Source: Rhodospirillales bacterium
Lineage (GTDB): Bacteria > Pseudomonadota > Alphaproteobacteria > Rhodospirillales > JABHCV01
Assembly: GCA_016776705.1 (NCBI GenBank)
Contig: JADHSW010000023.1
Span: 1-20,554 of the forward strand
Length of the DNA stretch: 20,554 bases
Reading direction: 5' to 3'
Shown: one piece after another, positions 14,812 to 20,554 of the stretch
Layout: every line of letters starts with the position of its first letter
Numbering within the stretch: the stretch's first letter is position 1
Made by a program: the position numbers and the translations under genes
Notes under the pieces: generated by a model
Database searches by the model: none
Told to the model about the DNA's origin: nothing
The model's input: only the letters and a program-made list of their open reading frames with translations

Positions 14812-15432
14812 ATGCCCCATGACGGTCACGACGACTTTACCGACCCCCCCAGCGATATCGCCCTGCGGGTGAAGGCGCTTGAAAGCCTGCTCACGGAAAA
14901 AGGACTTGTAGATCCGGCGGCCCTGGACGCCATTATCGATACCTACGAGACCAGGGTAGGCCCCCATTGCGGGGCCAAAGTCGTCGCCCGCGCCTGGACC
15001 GACGCGGATTTCAGATTACGCTTGCTGGAAGACGGCAGCGCCGCCATCGCCGAAATGGGCTTCGTTGGCCGTCAAGGTGAACACATGGTGGTGGTTGAAA
15101 ACACGCCCGATGTCCATAATCTGGTCGTCTGTACGCTTTGCTCCTGTTATCCATGGCCGGTGCTGGGCCTGCCGCCTGTCTGGTACAAATCCGCCCCTTA
15201 CCGGTCGCGTGCCGTAAGCGACCCGCGCGGTGTGCTCGAGGAATTTGGCACCACCCTTGATGCGAACGTGGAAGTCCGGGTCTGGGATTCAACCTCGGAA
15301 ATGCGCTATCTGGTTTTGCCTATGCAACCAGAAGGAACGGAAGGGTTTAGCGCCAGAAAACTGGAGCCACTGATCAGCCGCAATTCCATGATCGGCGTCG
15401 AAAAGGTCCTGCCCCCCGGGAACACCCGATGA
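14812..15432 (+). CDS. nthA: Nitrile hydratase alpha subunit, cobalt type
   Basis: With the beta subunit this protein hydrates nitriles to amides, in the cytosol. The 206-residue length is usual. The metal site is V-C-T-L-C-S-C at 106-112 (C107, C110, C112), followed by YPWPVLGLPP. Threonine at 108 and tyrosine after the last cysteine are the cobalt-type pattern; iron-type enzymes have serine and threonine there. In the family, the second and third cysteines are oxidised to sulfinic and sulfenic acids. Thiocyanate hydrolase gamma subunits share this motif, but the two-subunit layout plus amidase favours nitrile hydratase. The N-terminal part (about 15-85) fits the family helical arm. The stop overlaps the beta start (ATGA, 15429-15432). 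Confidence 0.96.
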   Translation: MPHDGHDDFTDPPSDIALRVKALESLLTEKGLVDPAALDAIIDTYETRVGPHCGAKVVARAWTDADFRLRLLEDGSAAIAEMGFVGRQGEHMVVVENTPDVHNLVVCTLCSCYPWPVLGLPPVWYKSAPYRSRAVSDPRGVLEEFGTTLDANVEVRVWDSTSEMRYLVLPMQPEGTEGFSARKLEPLISRNSMIGVEKVLPPGNTR

Positions 15433-16100
15433 AGGGCGCCCATGACATGGGCGGGGTTCCGGGCTACGGCCCCATCAAGGCGGAGCCGGAACGCGAAGAA
15501 CCGATATTTCATGACCCATGGGAGAGTCGCGCCTTCGCCATTACACTGGCCAGCGGCATGTTGGGAAAATGGACGCTGGACCGCTCGCGCCATGCCCGCG
15601 AGCGCCAGGAACCGGAACAGTATCTCGCCAACAGTTATTATGAGACTTGGACACAGGGACTCGAGACCCTGCTTCTGGATAGCGGCCTGATTACAAAGGG
15701 CGAACTTGAAAGCGGGCGGGCATCTTCATCATCGAAATCTGTCGCCGTCGATGAAAAGCGGGCGCGGGAAATTCTCGGCACGGGCGGGCCGACCCTGATG
15801 GATGTCCCAATAAAACCCCGCTATCAAGTTGGCGACATGGTTCGCGTCAAGGACGAGCAATCCACGGGACACACCCGCGTACCTGGATACGCCCATGGTC
15901 ACATCGGCTCTATCGAGATTTATCACGGCGTCCATGTCTTTGCCGACACCAACGCCCTTGCGCCCGAAACAGGCGGTGAACGGCGCGGGGAGCCGCTTTA
16001 CTCAGTACGTTTCACGGCCCGTGAATTATGGGGAGAAAGCGCCAACAGCCGCGACAGCGTATCCATCGACCTGTGGCAACCGTATCTGGAGGACACATGA
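15429..16100 (+). CDS. nthB: Nitrile hydratase beta subunit
   Basis: The beta subunit completes the alpha-beta heterodimer and helps shape the active site. The 223 residues begin MKGAHDMGGVPGYGP, the standard beta start. The helical N-terminal domain contains FHDPWESRAFAI and EPEQYLANSYYETW. R59 before that segment and R150 in HTRVPGYAHGH are candidates for the conserved arginines that contact the oxidised cysteines in this family. The C-terminal beta-barrel is recognisable from the RYQVGDMVRVK, HTRVPGYAHGHIG and YSVRFTARELWG segments. A serine-rich stretch (99-104) lies in the interdomain linker. The start overlaps the alpha stop by 4 nt, and the end overlaps the accessory gene start (ATGA, 16097-16100), so equal, coupled expression is likely. 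Confidence 0.96.
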   Translation: MKGAHDMGGVPGYGPIKAEPEREEPIFHDPWESRAFAITLASGMLGKWTLDRSRHARERQEPEQYLANSYYETWTQGLETLLLDSGLITKGELESGRASSSSKSVAVDEKRAREILGTGGPTLMDVPIKPRYQVGDMVRVKDEQSTGHTRVPGYAHGHIGSIEIYHGVHVFADTNALAPETGGERRGEPLYSVRFTARELWGESANSRDSVSIDLWQPYLEDT

Positions 16101-16462
16101 TCACCCCCCTGCCCCTTCAACCCCACGATGACGACGGGCCTGTTTTTCAGGAACCCTGGGAAGCCCAGGCCTTTGCACTCAGCGTAGAGCTGTCCCGGCG
16201 AGGCCTGTTCAGCTGGCCCGAATGGACCGAGGCTTTTTCAGTTGAAATCAAGGTCGCCCAGGCCGCCGGTGATCCCGACCTGGGCGATACCTATTACGAA
16301 CACTGGGCGCGGGCGTTGGAAAAACTGATCGCCAGCAAAGGCGGCATTGACGAGGCCGCCGTATCCGAGCGGGCCGAAGCCTGGCGGCGGGCCTATCTGA
16401 ATACTCCTCATGGAAAACCGATCGACCTGAGCGCGGGCCTGAACAAACCCGGATCGCACTGA
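16097..16462 (+). CDS. Nitrile hydratase accessory (activator) protein
   Basis: This 121-residue protein is the small accessory factor expected in nitrile hydratase operons, which in cobalt-type systems delivers or exchanges the alpha subunit and metal. PVFQEPWEAQAFALSVELS and GDTYYEHWARALEKLI correspond closely to the N-terminal domain of the beta subunit here (DPWESRAFAI, NSYYETWTQGLETL). This is a known family relationship. The true start is the ATG at 16097, preceded by GGAGG at 16088-16092, and it overlaps the beta stop. The frame runs upstream to 16028 over the beta gene, but those residues are not family-like. The C-terminal tail (YLNTPHGKPIDLSAGL) is polar. The stop shares a base with the amidase start. 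Confidence 0.92.
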   Translation: MITPLPLQPHDDDGPVFQEPWEAQAFALSVELSRRGLFSWPEWTEAFSVEIKVAQAAGDPDLGDTYYEHWARALEKLIASKGGIDEAAVSERAEAWRRAYLNTPHGKPIDLSAGLNKPGSH

Positions 16463-17655
16463 TGCACCCTTACGGGCGCGACGCGATTTCCTTCATGGCC
16501 CATGCAGGCCCGATTGACCGACAGGACCACAGCGACGGCCCCCTTGCCGGTCGAACACTGGCCGTCAAGGATTTATTCGATGTGCGAGGTTTCAACACGG
16601 GCGCTGGCAATCCGGCGTGGCTTGAAACCCACGAGCCCGCCAAACAGGATGCCTGGGCCGTTGCCCGATTGATGAGCGCCGGGGCGCACCTTGTGGGTAA
16701 GACCCTGAGCGACGAGATGGCCTACAGCCTGATCGGGGCAAATCATTTCTATGGAACACCCCCCAATCCTGCCGCCCCTGATCGCATTCCCGGCGGCTCG
16801 TCCAGCGGCTCGGCTTCAGTTGTCGCGCAGGGTCTGGTTAATTTCGCTATTGGCACAGATACGGGCGGCTCTGTTCGCATTCCGGCAAGCTTCTGCGGCC
16901 TGTACGGTTTCCGCCCGACCCATGATCGTATTGCCGTCGACGGTCTTGTCCCCTTGGGTCCCAGCTTCGATACCGTCGGCTGGTTCACCCCCGATGCAAC
17001 CTTGCTGGAGAGTGTGGGCAAGGTGCTACTTGAGAACCCAGACCCGGCACCCACGCCCACGCGCCTGGTTCGCCTTGATGATCTGTTTGCCGCCGCCGAC
17101 CCGGCTTGCATCACAAACCTACAGGAAGCCGTGGGTCGTATTACATCCCACTTTGACAGTGTTTCCGGGGCGACCATTGCACCGGGCGGCTTCGCAGAAT
17201 ATCGCGACACCTATCGCTATGTTCAGGGTTATGAGGCATGGCAGGCGCATGGCGATTGGGTCGAAACATGCAGGCCAGCCTTTGGGCCGCTGACCCAGGC
17301 CCGGTTTGACTTTGCCAAGGCCATCACCGACGAAGAATTTCAAGGCTGGCGCGAAACCCGTGCCCGCCTGCGCGGACATGTACTTGATCTGATCGGGAAT
17401 GATGGGGTGCTTTGCCTGCCGACGGCTCCCGGCGCGCCCATTGGGCGCAATGCGCCCGAGGCTGAATTCGACGCCTTCCGGGCGACGGTTCTTGATTTTA
17501 CCGCATACGCCGGAATTGCCGGCGCACCCCAGGTAACCATGCCCATCGGCAGCGCGGCGGGCGGTCCCATCGGCCTTTCACTTATCGGGGCGCCGGGGAC
17601 TGATTTGAGTTTGCTGGAATTTGTGACGTCGTTGACCCTATCCTCCAGGGCGTAG
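16462..17655 (+). CDS. Amidase-signature family amidase
   Basis: This 397-residue serine hydrolase should convert the amide made by nitrile hydratase into a carboxylic acid and ammonia. The Ser-cisSer-Lys triad is complete: K36 in LAVKDLFD, cis-serine S113 in PGGSSSGSASV and nucleophile S137 in GTDTGGSVRIPAS. It is shorter than many family members (about 450-500 residues), with a compact C-terminal region, as seen in some short amidases. No signal peptide is visible. The ATG at 16462 overlaps the accessory gene stop (TGATG); an alternative ATG at 16495 would remove 11 residues. Placement last in the operon makes it the second enzyme of the nitrile pathway. Substrate range cannot be read from the sequence. 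Confidence 0.94.
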   Translation: MHPYGRDAISFMAHAGPIDRQDHSDGPLAGRTLAVKDLFDVRGFNTGAGNPAWLETHEPAKQDAWAVARLMSAGAHLVGKTLSDEMAYSLIGANHFYGTPPNPAAPDRIPGGSSSGSASVVAQGLVNFAIGTDTGGSVRIPASFCGLYGFRPTHDRIAVDGLVPLGPSFDTVGWFTPDATLLESVGKVLLENPDPAPTPTRLVRLDDLFAAADPACITNLQEAVGRITSHFDSVSGATIAPGGFAEYRDTYRYVQGYEAWQAHGDWVETCRPAFGPLTQARFDFAKAITDEEFQGWRETRARLRGHVLDLIGNDGVLCLPTAPGAPIGRNAPEAEFDAFRATVLDFTAYAGIAGAPQVTMPIGSAAGGPIGLSLIGAPGTDLSLLEFVTSLTLSSRA

Positions 17656-17678
17656 GAGCAGACAATTCCGGCTGTCTC
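17656..17678. terminator. Imperfect hairpin between convergent genes, possible terminator
   Basis: AGACA (17660-17664) pairs with TGTCT (17673-17677) around an 8-nt loop, extended by a few pairs past one mismatch. It sits in the short gap between the amidase and alkC stops. A TTTT run follows on the plus strand at 17687-17690, but 9 nt away, so the prediction is weak. Confidence 0.25.
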
Positions 17679-18809
17679 CTAGGGCATTTTCAAGTCAAAG
17701 TCGGCAAAGCCCTGGCTCTCGCCGTTGATCATTATTTCAAGCTGGTGCGCCCCACCATAATATTTTCGCGTCGTGATCGCCCTGATGGGATGTTTTCGTT
17801 CCGCCTTGTGAACTTCGCCAGCCTCAAGGATCATGGTTTTCCATTTGAACACTTTGGGCGTGGTTTTTCCATTGGCTTTGCGATGGTGAATTTTATAATC
17901 AACGGCCAGTTTCTGATCGAACGAAGCCTCGGACTTCAGTTTCATGCTGAAGCGCAACGGGTCGCCGAATTGAAGGACGGGTGTCCGCACATCCAGTTTT
18001 TTCAATGTTATTTCCGGCTTTTTATAACCCAGCGCAGCCAGGGCAACCGGGTGGCCTTGTTTTACCAAAGTCCTGCACGCATGGCGCACCAGCTTGTTTC
18101 GCATGGGGGAAGCCCCGACAATCCACCTTGCGGCAATTGCGGCAACTTTATCGGGGTGGTCTTTGGATATGTCATTCAGATTATTGGCGACGGACCGCCT
18201 GACATATTCCTGCTCGTCATCCTTCAGCAACTCCAGGATGGGGAACAGGGGGTCAGGGTTTTCAATAAAAACCGGAAGCCGCATGGCCCAGGGCAGGCGC
18301 GGGCGTGTCCCTTCGGATACAAGCCGCCTGACATGGTAATTTGAATCGCCTGCCCATTCAGTCAGGGTCTCTAAAGCGCGATCCTTGTCTTTCAATAAAA
18401 AAAAGCGAATTCCAAATTCCGAACTGAATCTTTTTGTCAGTTCTTTTTGCACGTTCATTCCCAGGTCGAAGTCATCAAGGCCGTGCTCGCCCACGTACTG
18501 GCACATGGGCATAATCGCCCAGCCGCGAATTCCCTTTTCGTCCATGAAGGTTCCGGACAAGTCGATATCATCATCGGGATGCAGACTGTTCACCAAAATT
18601 TTTGCGGCATCGGCAAATGAAGTCGGCAAGCATTGCCCCAGGGCACGCTTGATCTGATCGCTGCGCTGTTTCAACTCCAGGGTTTGCAGATCGTGTGTGG
18701 CCGCCTTGACAAAGGCGTCCTCATTGAAACCGGCCCAAACCCGTTTCAGGTGACAGGCCATCAGGGCAATTATTTTCTCATTAAAAAGATTCTTTAAGGG
18801 TTCTGCCAA
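17679..18809 (-). CDS. alkC: AlkC-type DNA alkylation repair protein
   Basis: AlkC is a DNA glycosylase that removes alkylated bases such as 3-methyladenine. The 376-residue protein has a HEAT-like helical N-terminal domain (about 1-262) with the family segments EPLKNLFNEKII, NYHVRRLVSEGTRPRLPWA (158-176) and EYVRRSVANNLNDISKDHPD (201-220). From about 265 there is a beta-rich, Ig-like C-terminal domain, the extension that distinguishes AlkC from AlkD. No signal peptide is present. The start is TTG at 18809, chosen because MAEPLKNLFN is the expected N-terminus; the next in-frame ATG (18761) would remove it. The ribosome binding site is weak, so expression may be low. It follows the HD-GYP gene on the same strand with a 46-nt gap. 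No ada or alkB is nearby. Confidence 0.87.
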   Translation of the reverse strand: MAEPLKNLFNEKIIALMACHLKRVWAGFNEDAFVKAATHDLQTLELKQRSDQIKRALGQCLPTSFADAAKILVNSLHPDDDIDLSGTFMDEKGIRGWAIMPMCQYVGEHGLDDFDLGMNVQKELTKRFSSEFGIRFFLLKDKDRALETLTEWAGDSNYHVRRLVSEGTRPRLPWAMRLPVFIENPDPLFPILELLKDDEQEYVRRSVANNLNDISKDHPDKVAAIAARWIVGASPMRNKLVRHACRTLVKQGHPVALAALGYKKPEITLKKLDVRTPVLQFGDPLRFSMKLKSEASFDQKLAVDYKIHHRKANGKTTPKVFKWKTMILEAGEVHKAERKHPIRAITTRKYYGGAHQLEIMINGESQGFADFDLKMP

Positions 18810-18855
18810 GGTGTTCGTCTTTCAAGGTCGGGAAAAATCGGCTGAAATTTGAGCC

Positions 18856-20367
18856 TCAGGCGATGGCGAGTTTTTCTTCCAGAGCGGCATTTTCGGTCCC
18901 CGAATAGGCCTTGTCGGAAAATTCAGCGGCAATACCCAGGAACTCATCCTCGACGGCGAGGAAGGCCTCAATCACATCCGGGTCGAAATGCGCGCCCTTG
19001 CCTTCAAGCAGCACATTGCGGGCGTCGTCGTGGGTGAAGGCTTTTTTATAGACGCGCTTGGAAATCAAGGCATCATAGACATCGGCGACAGCCATCAAAC
19101 GGCCCGATACCGGGATCGCATCACCCTTCAAACCGGAAGGGTAGCCGCTGCCGTCCCATTTTTCATGATGGCTCAGGGAAATCTCGCGGGCAAAATGCAG
19201 GAAAGAGTTTGATCCCATCTCCTTTTCAGCAACCTTGAGCGCCTGGTATCCCAGGGTCGGATGGGTTTTCATGATCTCGAATTCTTCAGCCGTCAGCTTG
19301 CCGGGCTTAAGCAGGATATGATCGGGAATGCCAACCTTGCCAATATCATGCAGGGGTGCAGATTTATACAGCAAGTCGATATTTTCATCCGTCAGCTCGT
19401 CTGAGAAATCTGGATGGCCCTGCAGATGCAGCGCCAGCGCCTTGACATAGCGCTGGGTGCGCAAGATATGTGCGCCGGTTTCGTTGTCGCGGGTTTCCGC
19501 CAGTGACGCCAGTGTCAGGATCGACACATCACGGGTGCGGCGAATTTCCTCTGTCGTTTCACGCAAACCCTTGATCATCTCGTTGGTGTGGATCGCCATA
19601 ATGCCGAATTCGTCGTTGGTGCCAACAGGAACAAAGCCGTTCAGCTCGCCCCCGGTCGCCTGTTTCAAAACACCGTTTTCACTATCCAGAAACCCGCGCA
19701 GGTTTCTGACATAGGAGTAAATGACATTCAGCACATGGGCCAGAATGATGCCAATAACAAAAGCAACCTCGGCGAGGATCAGCATATTGGCTTTTTCGTA
19801 ACTCATGGTGCGACCGACTTCCGACAGCCAGATCAGATCCTTGTTAATGACCAGAACGACGACGCCCATAATGAAAACAACGCTGATTGATGCAAACAGT
19901 CCCAGTTTTCCCGTCAACGGGAAGAAGTTTTCATCGACCTGCATGTGATGGCCGGTGCGGCAGAAATAATCTACAAGCCTGCGTTGCCATTCCAGGGCCA
20001 GATCGATAGCGGCAAAAAAACCAAGTGTCGCCAGCCCGACGATAATCTTCAGGCCGCTGGTCAAGGGAAACCCGTGCAGGGCGGTGTTGAACACCATCAG
20101 GAACGTGCCGGAGGCGAGAAACAGTCCGTATTCAACCCTGAAAACACCCAGGGTCTGATTTTGATAAGGGGCGCTTTCAACATAACGCCTGCGCAGGGGG
20201 CCGCGCAGAATGAACTGCACGCCAAGCACCAGTATGATCGGCAGCACCAGTTGGGTCACGGTAAGGGTTTCCAGGAACGGGCAAACCTGCACCCCGTATA
20301 CGGCAAGAATAAGCGCGGCGCTAAGGTAGTGAAGTACAGCGCGCAGGGATGGTTTCTGATTTTCCAT
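18856..20367 (-). CDS. Membrane-bound HD-GYP phosphodiesterase
   Basis: This 503-residue protein should hydrolyse cyclic di-GMP. The HD-GYP domain covers about 280-475 with H340-D341 in PLHDIGKVGIPD, H369 in KTHPTLGYQ, H400-H401 and GYP (408-410) in HHEKWDGSGYPSGLKGD, and D429 in VADVYDAL. All expected metal-ligand positions appear intact. The N-terminal part has about six hydrophobic segments (about 11-27, 37-54, 80-96, 104-124, 156-174, 195-217). A HAMP-like stretch and helical linker (about 218-278) follow. It is an inner-membrane sensor whose signal is unknown. I do not recognise the membrane module as a named domain. ATG 20367 is the first start in frame. alkC lies 46 nt downstream and may share the transcript. 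Confidence 0.93.
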   Translation of the reverse strand: MENQKPSLRAVLHYLSAALILAVYGVQVCPFLETLTVTQLVLPIILVLGVQFILRGPLRRRYVESAPYQNQTLGVFRVEYGLFLASGTFLMVFNTALHGFPLTSGLKIIVGLATLGFFAAIDLALEWQRRLVDYFCRTGHHMQVDENFFPLTGKLGLFASISVVFIMGVVVLVINKDLIWLSEVGRTMSYEKANMLILAEVAFVIGIILAHVLNVIYSYVRNLRGFLDSENGVLKQATGGELNGFVPVGTNDEFGIMAIHTNEMIKGLRETTEEIRRTRDVSILTLASLAETRDNETGAHILRTQRYVKALALHLQGHPDFSDELTDENIDLLYKSAPLHDIGKVGIPDHILLKPGKLTAEEFEIMKTHPTLGYQALKVAEKEMGSNSFLHFAREISLSHHEKWDGSGYPSGLKGDAIPVSGRLMAVADVYDALISKRVYKKAFTHDDARNVLLEGKGAHFDPDVIEAFLAVEDEFLGIAAEFSDKAYSGTENAALEEKLAIA

Positions 20368-20554
20368 TACCGTCTTTCAATCCTCGATTCCATAGAACCA
20401 GTGTAACATAGGCCCGTTGAGACATAAATGTGATCAATGCGAATCACTTTCCTGTTACAGCCATCAAAGAGACTTAGGCATTTGCCTTTACAGATGTCCT
20501 CAGGCAAGCTTTTATCTGAATAGATTCGGACACCTCGCCCATGGAACTGCTTAC
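20368..20554. other. Non-coding right end with short dyads
   Basis: These 187 bases should hold the promoter of the HD-GYP gene. They contain GTGAT/ATCAC with an 8-nt loop around 20431-20448 and AGGCATTTGCCT (20476-20487), a short interrupted palindrome. Neither matches a regulator site I can name. An ATG at 20541 opens a plus-strand frame, but only 14 bases remain and no ribosome binding site precedes it, so I do not call a gene. Confidence 0.4.

Noticed and set aside
14812..16100. Thiocyanate hydrolase rather than nitrile hydratase
   Set aside because: Thiocyanate hydrolase splits the beta-type region over separate subunits. Here beta is a single intact gene, and a nitrile hydratase accessory gene plus an amidase follow.
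20430..20449. CRP- or FNR-like site (TGTGA ... TCACT)
   Set aside because: The half-sites are separated by 10 nt rather than the 6 nt expected for CRP, and the FNR halves are not present.
20541..20554. Possible start of a plus-strand gene at the right edge
   Set aside because: Only 14 bases are present and no ribosome binding site precedes the ATG.

Overview
The window looks like a chromosomal stretch from an alphaproteobacterium, most likely Rhodospirillales-like. The grounds are a DUF2336 protein, the dapD-dapE and def-fmt-truA housekeeping sets lying close together as is common in that class, moderately GC-rich DNA, and dense coding with many ATGA/TGATG stop-start overlaps. This taxonomic call is inference from gene content and style. 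I see no rRNA, tRNA, insertion sequence, CRISPR array or phage gene, and no gene-free stretch over 300 bases.

Layout, left to right. (1) 1-2464, minus strand: a PAS/PAS/GAF-like/GGDEF diguanylate cyclase overlaps by 4 nt a DUF2336 protein that runs off the left edge. (2) 2626-5997, plus strand: a HAD pyrimidine 5'-nucleotidase-like protein, then dapD, dapE and a five-helix membrane protein. dapD and dapE are the succinylase-branch steps of diaminopimelate/lysine synthesis. (3) 5999-9744: minus-strand def, fmt and truA (translation initiation and tRNA modification) plus a small membrane protein. A plus-strand gene of unknown function (7236-8306) sits between fmt and truA. (4) 9913-12678, plus strand: a CNT-type nucleoside transporter and a succinate-semialdehyde dehydrogenase-type enzyme. 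(5) 12709-17655, plus strand: a MoxR/CoxD-like AAA+ ATPase and a CoxE-like VWA protein, followed by a cobalt-type nitrile hydratase operon: alpha subunit, beta subunit, accessory/activator protein and amidase-signature amidase. (6) 17679-20367, minus strand: an AlkC-type DNA alkylation repair protein and a membrane HD-GYP protein predicted to degrade cyclic di-GMP. The last 187 bases hold no gene I can support.

The main accessory theme is the nitrile route. Nitrile hydratase makes an amide, and the amidase encoded by the last gene of the operon would release a carboxylate and ammonia. The AAA+/VWA pair directly upstream belongs to a class often used to mature or remodel metalloenzymes, so its position next to a cysteine-oxidised cobalt enzyme is the most interesting functional question here. 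A second theme is cyclic di-GMP signalling: a cyclase with an intact I-site at one end and an HD-GYP phosphodiesterase at the other.
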